Source of the DNA: Glomus cerebriforme
Lineage: Eukaryota > Glomeromycota > Glomeromycetes > Glomerales > Glomeraceae
Assembly: GCA_003550305.1 (NCBI GenBank)
Contig: QKYT01000213.1
Span: 26,579 to 90,578 of the forward strand
Direction: 5' to 3'
Length of the DNA stretch: 64,000 nucleotides
Each line of letters starts with the position of its first letter. The first letter of the stretch is position 1. The position numbers and the translations under genes were made by a program. Below are positions 43,123 to 55,580 of this stretch, one piece after another. Under the pieces are notes generated by a model. The model searched no databases. It was given only the letters and a program-made list of their open reading frames with translations, and was not told the DNA's origin.

Positions 43123-46100
43123 ATGGATCCTACGCTCAAGAAAATGTCAAGTAAAAAAAAGAAAAGATTAGAAAAGTATATTGTAAGTTATATTTTTGTT
43201 AATTAAGTGTCAGTATTATTTAAACAAGTTTTATAAAAAGAATTTTTTTTTACAGGAGAAAAAAATTAAAAAAGAGGAGCGCGTTATGTTAATAGAGAAA
43301 CTTTCAAAAACTTCATTTTCATCAGAATTGATGAAATCAAGTAAAAATTTGGGTAGAGGGGTAAGATCAAGAGAATTCATCAAAAATTTATTTTTACTGA
43401 AATGTTATTAATTACATTTTCCTAAATAGAAAGAGACCATGAGGGAACGACTTCGTAAAGCTTATAATGAGAAACGGTTGGGATTACCCCAATCTGATCT
43501 TAGCGTTCCTTTGTTTGTGGATGAGGGGGAAGAGGATGAAGAAGAAGAGAAAGTCTTGGTTGATCACGTGATGATTGAAGACGAGATTACAAAAGATCAT
43601 TCTCTGAGTAAACTTCCTGTTTTTGATGAACTGAATAATGATCAAAATACTATTAACCAAAGTGTCATCGTGGGAAGTGCCCTTAAACGAGGTCCAGACG
43701 GAGAGTTCACAATTCCCATTAAGAAAAAGAAGAAAAAGAAGATAAAGAAGAAACAAGTAAATTTTTTTATTCTTTACAAAGTTTAAATATAATGTACATA
43801 TAATGCATCTCTAAGCTAATAAGATTTTTTTTTCATTTAATTTATTAAGGCAAAGTTAGTACAAAAATCAATGTTAGAAGAAGATTCTTTTGATAGTTCA
43901 GACTCTCAATATGACACTGACAAAGAGACCGAAAATTCTGAAGCTGCAATAAGCGAAAAGTCTAAAGAGTCAAAAGGTCAATCATTCAAACAATGGGCAA
44001 CAGAGCAAATGGGAATTAAACTAAAGGATAATCAAAATAAAAGCACTATATATGAATCTCAGTCGAAGCCCACAAATTTACAGCAGGAAAAAGATGTTGA
44101 GAAAAAAGTTTTAATCCAAGATGGAATTGATATTACTCTTGGAAATATAAGTGATAATGAGGAATCTAACATTAATAAATCTGATGAAACCAAAGCTGTT
44201 AAGAAGGTATTTTTAGATACTCCAAAGATATACTAAATCTTTTAATTGCTTTACCTATCTATACACCATGTCCTCTCATTTCAGACTCTTTATTTTTAAG
44301 GCCTTCTATGTTCCTATCGAAAGAAACAAAGAAATACAAGAAGCTAGAATGGAGCTCCCTATTTGTGCTGAAGAACAAATAATAATGGAAACAATAAGCA
44401 ATAATCCTGTAGTAATTATATGTGGTGAAACTGGATCCGGCAAAACAACTCAAATACCACAGTTTCTTTATGAAGCTGGTTATAGTAGCAAGGATAATGG
44501 TATGTAAATATCAGTTATTATAATAAAATTTTTTTACTATTTCTTATTATTAAATTTAGATAACCCAGGAATAATTGGTATAACGCAACCTCGACGTGTT
44601 GCTGCTGTGAGCATGTCGAAACGTGTAGCACAGGAATTGTCATTAAGTGAACAAGAAGTTTCCTACCAGGTTTATATAAAAATGTTAACATACGATTAAA
44701 CGGTTGTGTATGTTAATATTAACTTTAATTGATTTATGTAGATTCGTTATGATGCGACAATTTCACCAAAAACTGTTATCAAATTTATGACTGATGGTGT
44801 TTTGCTTCGTGAACTTGCCAACGATTTTCTTTTATCAAAATACTCTGCCATTATAATTGATGAAGCACACGAAAGAAGTTTAAATACTGATATTTTGATC
44901 GGTGCTGTAAGTCGTGTACTTAAATTACGAGCCGAATTAAGCGAAGATGATGGAGGAAAAATTAAGGTATTTAATCTTGAACAAAAAAAGAAATTGCCTT
45001 TCTTAGTATTAACCATATAATTCTTTAGCCATTGAAAATTATTATTATGTCTGCAACTTTACGTGTCTCTGATTTCACACAAAATAAAAATCTATTTGAT
45101 ATGGTTCCTCCTATTATTAATGTTAGCGCGCGCCAATTTCCTGTAAGTGAAAATTTAATTTTATAAATTTTTTTTTTAAAAGAGAAAATATTTGATATTA
45201 TTTATTTTGTTAGGTCTCGATTCATTTCAATAGACGTACTCCAAACATTGACTATGTTAGTGAGGCATTTAAGAAAGTTTGCAAGATTCACACTAGACTT
45301 CCACATGGAGGTTCGTACAAAATTTCTTAAATCCTTTTTAAATTTTGTTTATTGAATTTATTTTATTTAGGGATTCTTGTATTTTTGACTGGCCAAAACG
45401 AAATTTCTATCCTTTGCAAAAAACTTCGTAGGAAGTTTCCTTACCTTACGCAATATAAGAGCAAGCAGTTGCTAGAAGAGGAAAAAATTGTTGGCGATGT
45501 TGAAAGTTTAACCGCTAAAGAAGGTATGCTGAACCTTTTTCTTTCAAATATTTTAACGATTTATTTATATAATGATACAAATTTAAATTGCAGCTGATGT
45601 CGAAATTGGAGATTTGGATATTGGCGATAAAGAAGTTGGAGAAGAATTATTCGATACAGATTCCGAAGATTCTGAAGAAAATGATGAAATAACAGTTGAT
45701 GAGCGCTGTAAAAATTAATACATTATTTTTAAATCTTTTCATTTCATAAATAATATAATTAACTTTTTCTTTAATATAGCTGGACCCCTCTATGTTCTTC
45801 CATTATATTCATTATTATCTACGCATGCTCAGCTACGTGTTTTTGAAGCACCACCAGAAGGGACACGTTTGTGTGTGGTTGCAACTAATGTTGCTGAGAC
45901 TTCATTAACTATTCCCGGCATTAAATATGTTGTAGATTGTGGAAAAGTTAAAGAACGTCGATACGATGTGATAACTGGAGTACAATCATATGTAGTTGAT
46001 TGGACTTCAAAGGCGTCAGCAGACCAACGTGCTGGACGTGCAGGAAGAACGGGTCCTGGGCATTGTTATCGACTTTTTTCGTCAGCTGTATTTAATGATC

Positions 46101-47674
46101 AATTTCAACAATTCACAATACCAGAAGTTTATCGTATGCCAATAGAAGGAATAGTACTACAAATGAAGGCGATGAATATAGATACTGTATATAATTTTCC
46201 TTTTCCTACTCCGCCTGACCGTAATCATTTGCGTAAAGCTGAAAGGTTATTACAATATATGAATGCATTGGACGAAAATGGTGGAATAACTGAACTTGGT
46301 CGTGTTATGGCGACATTTCCAGTTGCTCCAAGATTTTCTAAAATGTTGATCATCGGACAACAACATGGATGTTTACCTTATATTATTGCTATTGTTTCAG
46401 CTTTATCCGTTGCTGATCCATTTATTAAGGATTATCATTTAGATATTAGTATGAATTCCGATGATGATGTGGAGGAAGAAGATAACGAAGATTTTGACGT
46501 TCGGTATAACGAATTAAGTGAAATTCAAAAAGAAGCTATTTCGCAGAAAGAACATAGAAAATTAATCAGAAAAAGGTTCTATGATGTACAAAAAGTACGC
46601 GTTAAATTTGAGGTTTATTGTATATGGGAAATATCCACTTATCTCTTTTTTTTTTTTGATTTATTTAGAAACATGCCGGACTTGATCCCACTAGTGACAT
46701 ATTAAAATTACTTAATGTTGTGGGAGCATATGTATATGAAGGAGGCACGGACGAATTTTGTGAAAGAAATTTTGTTCGTCCTAAGGTAAATGCAATATTT
46801 ATTTCTAATTAATCGAGTTTATAAATTATCTACTAAAATCTTTTTTTTTAGGCAATGGAAGAAATACATAAGTTAAGAAGACAAATAACAAACATTGTAC
46901 AAGTTAATTGTCCTGGAGTTGATGTTTGTTTAGATTCAAAAATGAAGCCACCATCAATTGTTCAGGTAAGATTCATTTAATTGTTTAGTATTTTTTATTT
47001 GATATATTGGTGCATTATTAGAGTTGCTATTTATTTTCTTTGATACGCGCCAATTTTTAGCTCAAAGCAATAAGACAAATTATTACAGCAGGATTTATCG
47101 ATCAAATAGCAATACGTAAAGGATTAATAGATAAATCATCAAAAATATTTTCATCAGCAAGAAATGTTGAATATTGCACAATGTGGGCTGATGATAATGT
47201 GTTCATTCATCCTACTTCTATATTATATCATCATAAACCACCAGATTTTGTTGTATATCAAGAATTACATAGAACAAGTAAAGTTTGGATGAAAGGTAGA
47301 AGAAATTTTTAATCGTGATTTGATCTTATATAGGATGAATACTTATGTTAGTGACCCTTTTTTTTTAGGTATTACTGTTATTGAATCAAGTTGGTTATCT
47401 AAACTTGGTAAATCTTTATGTACATTTTCTAAACCTGTTGACCTTCAAGTAAAGTACGTATTATAATTTTTTCTTATATTATGTAATATGTAATATACAA
47501 CGTTTTAACTTCATTTACGCACTTTATTAATATTATATTAGATCAAAAAAGAATAAAGATACAGAAAAAATTGCTTACGTAATCCCAAGTTTTGGTCCAA
47601 AAAATTGGGAATTGCCTCCAATAAAAATAATAGCACAAAAAGTTAATAATAGATGGGTTTATGGATCGATATGA
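43123..47674 (+). CDS. ECM16: DEAH-box RNA helicase, DHX37/Dhr1 (Ecm16) type
   Basis: Seventeen exons, 1125 residues: 43123-43182, 43256-43360, 43430-43756, 43850-44206, 44301-44499, 44560-44669, 44742-44966, 45029-45142, 45214-45310, 45371-45523, 45594-45707, 45780-46612, 46669-46785, 46852-46965, 47061-47295, 47369-47453, 47542-47674. The N-terminus is lysine-rich (KMSSKKKKR) and acidic, as in Dhr1. Motifs: GETGSGKT (325-332), [12 protein letters not shown] (426-429), SAT, TGQNEI, and [12 protein letters not shown] in exon 12, followed by the HA2 and OB domains. An acidic insert ([12 protein letters not shown]) splits the second RecA domain, a feature of the DHX37 branch. In yeast the enzyme releases U3 snoRNA from pre-40S ribosomes in the nucleolus. 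The intron phases chain without a break. It is divergent from the CCDC6-like gene with a 209-bp shared upstream region. Confidence 0.93.
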
Positions 47675-48321
47675 TTTTTTTTACTTTATTCATTAATAAT
47701 GTTATTTTTAGCGCTTAAATAAATTAATTGAGATAATTGGACGATCAATTACTACTCTTTTTTTCGCTGTAATTTTTAGATATCTCTGAAGTAAATTCAC
47801 ATCTTTGATTCTAAAGAATATAAAATAGTCTGATTTATGGCATTTCACAAAATATATCACAAAAGCCACAAAATTTTGTGATAAACACAAAATTTTACAC
47901 ATAATTCCCATAATTCCATAATTGCAGACTTTTAATATTAATTTCTCCGGTCAAATTTATGGTTAATAAAATTATATAAGCCTCACAAAATCACTATATA
48001 AAATCTTTCTTTTACTATCGACAAATTAAATTGTATGTTATTAATGTTATTAATATATATAATATTATATTATATAATGTTAATAAACATTGACTGATTC
48101 TTTTTTTAGCACGTACAAATTTTCAAAATATCTACTATGACACGTCATCCTAATTTGTACTGTACATAAAAAAACAAAATTGGTACTACCTAGACAACTT
48201 TGATAATCTTTTCGAAGAAATACCTAAACATAAAACTTCGCTTTTTAATAGCTGCAAAAACGATTTATTACCCAAATATCCCTTATAGAACTTTTGTTCT
48301 ATATTAAAAAAAATTCTTAAT
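47675..48321. other. Intergenic stretch between the helicase and ORC2
   Basis: Contains the 3' flank of the helicase gene and the promoter region of ORC2. No other gene seen. Confidence 0.55.
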
Positions 48322-50161
48322 ATGTCCCAAAATCAAAAAGTAAAAAGAGAACTTAAAGCTCTTCTTATCGATAACAACGAGACACTCCCGACCTTGTCTT
48401 CTGAAGAAGGTAATAATATAGCTGAAAGGCTTAAACAAAGACGAAGAGGAAAGTCTATAAATCAGATTGAGATAAAACGGACTGAATTAGAAAATCCTTT
48501 TGTTCCCAAAAAGTCTCGCAGAGGTGCCAAGCGCAAAAGGAATGAATTCATAGAAAGGTTAGAGGAAAAAGAACCTCAGTTTATGCAACAGGAACAGGAG
48601 GTAATCACTGAAGAAAGTGATCCCGTGTGGGAGCCTTGGGATGAGATAACTCCAACGAGGCATATTAGAAGATTGAAGAACAACGTTGTTAGTGTCGTCA
48701 TAGAGCCCAAAGACGTGGGTGAAACGTCCACAAGAGAAAAGAGACGACGAGTCCAAAACTCCAAAGAAACACAAGAGGATAAGAAAGAATTGGATGCCGT
48801 GGCAAGTCTTCTCGCCATGGCAAATGGGAAAAAAGCTCCTCAAATGATGACACCGGGGCGTACTGCTGAAAATCTTGCGACAAAAGTTAGCTTGAGGACT
48901 CCTGAGCCCGTTTTGAGAAGTTTAGCTTCCTCTTTCGACAACGCCCCCCATCAAATAAAAAGGGGACCAAAGATGGTTGATTATGAGATTGCTGATCTCG
49001 CAACCTTTGCAGGACTGAGTCAACCGGTTCTGGTGAACGAACAAGGCGCGTTAGCTATGTCCGATAAATTTTTTGAAGATAATGCAACACAGCAAAAAAG
49101 GTCAAGAACAAAGAAAATGCCAGCTGAAATGTCGAGTTCGCTCAATGTCAAAGCATTTTCTTCTTTTACCGAAATGAAACATGCCAAAGAAATCGATCAT
49201 CACATTACCAGGCATTTCAATAAATGGGAAATTGAGCTAAATTCCAATATAAATGTCCTGCTCTACGGACTTGGGTCGAAAGAGCACATTATAGAGACAT
49301 ATCAAGCTTTCGAAAGTAAAAACGAAAATGTCATCTGGATTCATTTTGATGGAAGTGGTGACCTAACAACCATGAATGACGCGTATTTAATGTTGTTGGA
49401 TAGGACACTCGGTCCTAATAATATTTTTAAAAATCACACTTTGATTGGAAAAGCACTTGCCATCCGCGATTTTTATAACGATAGTTTTTATAATGATATT
49501 ATTCCGGAGGCAAAATTCAAAATAATAGTAAGTATTATTTTTATTTTATCTTTTTATTACGAGATGAATAACAAATTTCTTTTAAAATTAGGTTCATAAT
49601 ATAGATGGCTGTGTGTTTCAAAACATTGATGCTAGATATGCATTGAATTTACTTGGTGATATTCCAAATATCCATTTGCTCGCTACGAGCGAAAACGTAA
49701 GTTCTTGCCTCGGATGGTACGTTAATACAGAAGATAAGATGAATTGGCACGCTCACGAAGTAACAAATTTTAGTAACTATAAATTGACGATAACAAGCAA
49801 AGAAAGGTCTAACCATGACTATCGATTGAAGAGAAAAGAATTAAAATCAGTGTTATCATCATGGAATACTTACCGTCGCGGAATGTTTGCCATGTTAGCA
49901 GATCATATTGTTTCAGCTACCAGAAGAGATGAAACAAATGGAGATAGTTTAGACTTTGACACGTTGCTCAAATATTGCCTAGAAAATTCGCTTTGCAATG
50001 ATGAGAAGACTTTCCGACGTTACTTGGAAGACTTCTATTATCATGGTGTATTCTTGGCGAAGAGAACCCCCTCTGGGGAAGTCAGAATCACTATTCCAAT
50101 ATCTTTGCATGATCTCAAAACGTTTTTATTGGATAAGGATATCTTTGGAGACCTTGATTAA
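48322..50161 (+). CDS. ORC2: Origin recognition complex subunit 2
   Basis: Two exons (48322-49527, 49592-50161), 591 residues, within the family range. The first about 280 residues are charged and probably disordered, with several basic clusters (RLKQRRRGKS, KSRRGAKRKR, KRRRVQ) that could be nuclear signals or DNA-binding patches. The conserved AAA+-like domain contains HITRHFNKWEIEL, NVLLYGLGSKEH and, across the intron, KFKIIVHNIDG and LATSENVSS. The C-terminus is the winged-helix part (NSLCNDEKTFRRYLEDFYYHG). ORC2 is an ATPase-fold subunit without a canonical nucleotide site that loads the MCM helicase at origins. The intron falls in the strand leading to the Walker B-like NIDG. Confidence 0.93.
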
Positions 50162-51508
50162 CTGTTATACATCTTCCTAATATTTCTTGGCTCTAAATAT
50201 TTTACAAGAATTGCGGTTTATATATATAAAAATGACTTTAGGAAAACAATTATTAGAATCCAAGACAATAATTTGTATATAATATATAATTCAAAAGTAT
50301 TATAGGTGTGTAAATAATAGTAGTTTATATATCACGGGTTTCAATGACGTTTTAATTTAAAGATTATCCGTCACTTATAGAAACTTTGTGCTTGTATATA
50401 TATTAATAAATAAAAGGTTTTTTTTTTTTTGATTAAAGAATTAAACTTTTTCAAATGATATAGATCTAAATTCGTCAGAACTGCGATCATTTAATTAAAG
50501 TTTTAAAAATTATCATAACTACGTTTTTTTTTTGTTTTTCACTGCAATTTTTTGAATGTAATAAAAGGATTTTATGTACTCCGGTTTTATTAACATAAAT
50601 ATATACCGTAAACTCTATCTTTTCTTTTTTTGAACCTTAAGTTCTAAAGCAATCCTTGTGAATTCATTAAAGGATCTCGATAACAGGCGATTATTATTTC
50701 TACCTCATTACTTATCTTTGCTTCGGACTTTATGTAGATGAAATGCAGTATCGAAACTTAGCGAAATTCTCTTAGCTATGGTCAAAATAAAACATTTTTA
50801 GGTGGGAATTTTGTTATAGATGATAGGAACAAATTAGCTATAAAAACTTTTCTGGGAGTTAAAGAAATATTATGACGCATGTGATTTGTATTATATACCC
50901 TAGAATCCAGCATACTTGATAAGGACAAGTATAGGACATAACTTGATACTGCCTTTTTGCAAAGTCATAAAAAAAATTTTAGTACACATCATTTGAGATA
51001 AGGGCAAGCGAAAAAATCCGATTTTATGATATACAATTTCAAAAATCTTTAATAGAGATGAATCTATAACCACAATCGATGATTACTTGAGCAGGTCTCC
51101 TCTAAGCATTATTTTTTTGGTTGCTACGGCAGAGTCATACATATATTATTCCGCTCTCTTCTAGTTTCAAAGAAATTGAATCTTATCTTAATCAGGCAAT
51201 GTCAATTGTACATGAACAACGTGCTTTAAAAATAGCACAAATTCTACGAACGAATAATAAAAATCATTATATATATTTAAAACTGGGTTAATTTTTATGC
51301 TATATAACTTTTATAATCAATATCATTTTTGACGATTTAAAAAATAGAAAAAATAAAACTATAATAAAAGAAGTAATCTAATTAAAAGGGATTTTAGAAT
51401 ACGTGACACTGTGGCCTGCGGCATGATTTAGAAACTTGAGCAACAATGTGATGAAGTTCGAGTAACTATAAATAAGTTCTTATCATTTAGATCAAATCTT
51501 TCATTTAT
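50162..51508. other. Intergenic stretch
   Basis: AT-rich, about 1.3 kb, no coding region recognised on either strand and no clear repeat ends. Confidence 0.5.
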
Positions 51509-52426
51509 ATGGTTTCATTGTCAATCCGCTATCAGTACGGAACATTGCACAAGATTCCGGCGCAGTATGAAACAGATAATATAAAAGACGGTGACCATAT
51601 GGAAAAGTTCTTAGTATTTTCGAATTATTCTTCTCTCAGTCTCAACAACAACAAAAAAAATTTCGAGAGAAACGAAATGGTGTCTTTAAGTAACGGAGAA
51701 TTTCAGTCCAGAGTATTAAATGGTTCTGGAAAAACGAGACCACCACCTTATCCAACCAATATTATGTCTTATATAATTTTCTTTTTAATTATATATGTTG
51801 GGTGGAATTATCTTATACTACCCGGATGGATGATAGTTGGTTGTGGAGGAGGTGGTGGTAATATTGGTAGTAGTATACAAGAGAAGCAACTAGTTATATG
51901 GGTAAAACATCCTCAGCATACCGACCCTGTTAAAGTTCACGTATCATATAATGCCGACATTGCTGACGTAAAGAAAGTCGTAAGACAAGAATTGCAACCT
52001 GCACTTGATAAAGAGAGTCTTGGTAGAGTATTACTTTTGAGTCCTGAACTTGGTCGGTTGAGTCCTCCCACATTGATAAGAAAGGTGGTATTGGACAAAA
52101 ATGAAAATTTGATCGTATTTGTGGATAATCTTGGTATGTAATAAAGGTTAATATTTCAAATATATCTTCTTTTCTAATTCTTTTTTCTTCCTCCTTTTTT
52201 TTTGTTTCATTTAGAATCACGATTATTCTTAAAGACGCTCACCACAGACCGTCTTCCATTACAAGTGAATGCTCCTTTATGTCTCAAAACTGATGAGGCT
52301 TACATTGTAGTAGCAAAAATATTAATGGGAAGTTATTCACAACAAGATATAACTGCACTTAAAAACAATCTTTGTGAATCAAGTATCGAAAGTTGGAGTT
52401 CTAGATATTCTTATGCTGGACGGTAA
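51509..52426 (+). CDS. Single-pass membrane protein with a ubiquitin-like (Crinkler-N-like?) domain
   Basis: Two exons (51509-52133, 52215-52426), 278 residues. A hydrophilic N-terminal part of about 85 residues is followed by a membrane segment (MSYIIFFLIIYVGWNYLIL, about residues 89-107), then a Gly-rich linker (CGGGGGNIGSS). Next comes a domain starting LVIWVKHPQHTDPVKVHV with DVKKVVRQELQPALDKE and RVLLLSPEL. The last pattern (beta-beta-helix, then PALDxxxxxRxxL) resembles the ubiquitin-like N-terminal domain of Crinkler-type proteins, but the LFLAK motif and effector C-terminus are absent; a generic ubiquitin-like fold is equally possible. The start is the only Met before the open frame, and a later in-frame Met at 51,599 could also serve. 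Function unknown. Confidence 0.6.
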
Positions 52427-53044
52427 GTATAATAAGAATTTATTTTATTGTTATCGTTTATTATTGTAAATAGGAAAGTCAAGACGAGTACGTATTTTGT
52501 ATAAATTTAATTTTTTTTTTAGCTATTTAAATTAATATTATATGAATACGTTATAGTCTTGACTTTCAAACCAAATAACTCACTATTTTTAAGGCAAAAT
52601 TCTCTTGAAATATAATGTGTTACTGTTTTTTTCGATTTTACCTGTCAATCTTCTTTATTTTTAACTTAATAAGACGGTAGAATTTGAAAAGGAAAAGTAT
52701 ATATCTTTTTTGAAAAGATCAGAAACACGAAGTGTATATTCAAGAAAATTTGCAATAAAATATTTTCTTCTTGGTTTCTTTTTTTGCAGGATAATTTTTT
52801 TTTAAAAAAAAAGGAAAAAAAATAATAATAAAATATGCAATAATTTTTCTATTTGTTTTGCAATTCCTTTTTATATAGTGAATAAGAATTTATTTTAGAA
52901 TATTTTTATATCATTGAAATTAAAAGAGATCCAAATTAAAATTATTATAGTATAAAATAATAAATAAATAATAATACAAGAATCGTATATGTAATGTGCG
53001 ATTTTTTCGTGAATTCTAAAAGTTCTTTTCCCTCTATCAGACTC
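52427..53044. other. Convergent 3' region
   Basis: Between two convergent genes. A GACTTTC/GAAAGTC pair about 80 bp apart (52,477 and 52,559) forms a short inverted repeat containing AAGTCAAGAC; otherwise AT-rich with homopolymers. Confidence 0.5.
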
Positions 53045-53596
53045 TTATTCATTTTTAAGGATAACTTCCATGAACTGTTCATAATTAATTTTAACCCAAC
53101 CAGTACCAGCTTGATCAAAAGCACGAAAATTATCAGCTGAAGTTTTAATTGTAACACATAATTGAACAAAATTATCAAAGGAAACAGCATAATCAAAATC
53201 ATTTAACATTGATTTTCTACCTTCAACATTATAAAAAATTTTATATTTTCTAACAAATTTTTTTAACATTTGTTCACTAATATTAAAACCAAAACTTTTC
53301 ATGGCTGTAACTAATTCAGGAATTTCAATAGTACCATTATTATCTTTATCAAAAGTTGAAAAGATACGTTTCCAATCTTCGATATAACGCCATAAACCCA
53401 TAAATTCATTAAAGTTTATAGTATCATTTCTATCATGATCAAATAAAGAAAAAAGTAATTCTATCGTATTTAAATTAAATGGTGACCAATCTCCGTTTAA
53501 TAATACGCGTTGAAGTTCTGTTGGAGTTAATGTACCACTATTGTCAACATCTATGCGATTAAAGAACGCTCGTAATTGTTGATCGGAAATTGTCAT
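53045..53596 (-). CDS. Penta-EF-hand calcium-binding protein (ALG-2/PDCD6-like)
   Basis: Single exon, 183 residues, close to ALG-2 (about 190). EF1 DVDNSGTLTPTE (16-27), then the family signature NGDWSPFNLNTIELLFSLFD. EF2 DHDRNDTINFNE, LWRYIEDWKRIFSTFD, EF3 DKDNNGTIEIPE. EF4 is degenerate and carries an insert (YNVEGRKSMLNDFD). EF5 DQAGTGWVKINYE is also imperfect, as is usual for the dimerisation hand. EF1 and EF3 have full sets of acidic ligands, and EF2 lacks the central Gly. The Gly/Pro-rich N-terminal tail of sorcin or peflin is absent. Members couple Ca2+ to membrane repair and ESCRT/COPII steps. It starts 309 bp from the divergent epimerase gene. Confidence 0.9.
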   Translation of the reverse strand: MTISDQQLRAFFNRIDVDNSGTLTPTELQRVLLNGDWSPFNLNTIELLFSLFDHDRNDTINFNEFMGLWRYIEDWKRIFSTFDKDNNGTIEIPELVTAMKSFGFNISEQMLKKFVRKYKIFYNVEGRKSMLNDFDYAVSFDNFVQLCVTIKTSADNFRAFDQAGTGWVKINYEQFMEVILKNE

Positions 53597-53905
53597 TTCG
53601 TTTTTTTTTATAAATGTTTGTAACTTGGGACTTAGAGATTTTATTTAGAATGAGAAACGGAATCTGGAATTTGAAAACGGTATAAGAAAGAATGAAAGAA
53701 TGAAATATTTTTCGTCCTACTCAATACTTATTTTTACTAAAAAAAAAAAAATTTTGTAATACCATTCCGGAAATAGTATTAAAATAAGCTATGGTAGGTA
53801 CGGTTTAAATGTCGATGCATGCAAGTAAATCTGTATAATGCAAGAATTTATAAAAACTAAGGATAATTCTTATTTGTGGGATACTGTCATATTTCATTAT
53901 CTGTT

Positions 53906-55316
53906 ATGGCATTGAAGGTAAAAAAAAAAAAAAAAGATATATATATATATATATATATATCTTTGTTTTTAATTCGAATATTCTTTTGCAATTTCTTTTT
54001 TACTTACATAAAATCAATCTCTTAGAATTTAATTAAAATTAAACATTATTAATTTTTAATTATAATATATATAATGAATTTAGTTTCTTACTCAAAAAAT
54101 TGCACAAGCGATTGACGAAGAATTATTTTCTTCAGGTGGATTCTCAGTGGATCAGGTAAATTATAAGTCCCTTTTAAATTCATATTCCATCATGAGGTTG
54201 AATATTCGTTTAATATAATTTATTAGCTTATGGAATTGGCAGGATTAAGTGTTGCACAAGCTATTGCAAGAGTCTATGACAATTCTAAATATTCTCGTGT
54301 GTTAGTTTGTTGTGGACCAGGAAATAATGGTGGTGATGGTAATTGTTTCCTTAGTTAAATATTTAAATATTAAATATTTTGAACATACTTTTTAATTATA
54401 TATGGTTTGGATAGGTCTTGTAGCGGCACGTCATTTATTTCATTTTGGTTATAAGCCAAATATATTTTATCCTAAACAAAGCAAAAAAGAATTATATGAA
54501 GTAAATTTAAGTTATATGATTATAAATTTATTCTTTAACTCAAGGAAAATTGATTTTTTTAAAAAAATATATATATTTCACAGAGATTAGTAATTCAATG
54601 TAAAAGTCTTGAAATTCCAATTGCAACTGAATTGTCGGATCCTTCATTAACAACTGATAATGACTTAATTGTTGATGCTTTATTTGGATTTAGTTTTGCC
54701 GGTGAAATTAGATCTCCTTTTGACCAAGTTATTCAGGTGAATTAAATCAGAAAAGTTGGAATATCATAGATGTGTTTTAAACTTAAAAATTTTATTTAAT
54801 TTAATAGAAATTGAAAAGAACGAATATTCCTATTGCATCAGGCTTGTAGAGTTGTTTACACTTATTATATTTGAAATGTTTATCATTTTAATTTTCACGA
54901 ATTGACTATTTTTTATTTATTATAGTTGATATTCCATCAGGATGGGACGTAGAAAAAGGTAATTACTTAATAAGTTTCATTTTTAATTTCTATTCAATAT
55001 TGATTCTTTAACTACAAATTATAGGTAACATTGATAATCAAGGTTTTACGCCATCAATGTTAATTTCTTTAACAGCACCAAAATTATGTGCAAGTTACTT
55101 TAGTGGTAAACATTTTCTTGGTGGTAGATTTATTCCTCCGTAAGTTTTCTAATTAATTTTTGTATTCATATTTGATATTCTTTTGAATTAACAAAAAAAA
55201 AATTATCTGATATAAAAATTAGAGAATTAAAAAGAAAATATGAATTAAACCTTCCACCTTATCCTGGTACAGATCAAGTTGTAGATATTTCTAATTTACC
55301 TCATGAGAAATTATAA
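53906..55316 (+). CDS. NNR1: NAD(P)HX epimerase (YjeF N-terminal family)
   Basis: Nine exons: 53906-53917, 54084-54155, 54227-54338, 54415-54500, 54584-54736, 54808-54841, 54926-54958, 55025-55139, 55223-55316; 236 residues, similar to yeast Nnr1. Motifs: [36 protein letters not shown] (nucleotide-binding loop), [22 protein letters not shown] and LISLTAPK. The enzyme epimerises damaged NAD(P)HX so that the ATP-dependent dehydratase can repair it. The first exon has only four codons and there is no transit peptide, so this model is cytosolic; an upstream exon with a mitochondrial signal cannot be ruled out. Intron 6 starts with GC instead of GT (54842), and only that donor keeps the frame. Every other border is canonical. 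Confidence 0.92.
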
Positions 55317-55580
55317 ATATTTTATAGTATTTAATTTGAGGTGAACGTTAATATTTTATATTTATTACTGTAATTTCTTTAACTATTTGATTTGATTTGA
55401 TTTATTACACATTACACATGTATCATTTAATCATTAAAATTTAATGAATAATTAGCTACACTTAATTTAATTAATATAATATTTGAATAAAATAAATATT
55501 ACATATTTATAAATCTTATACGAAAAAAGGATAATAAATAATAAACTAAAATAGTTAATCATTAAGTAAATAAATTTAAA

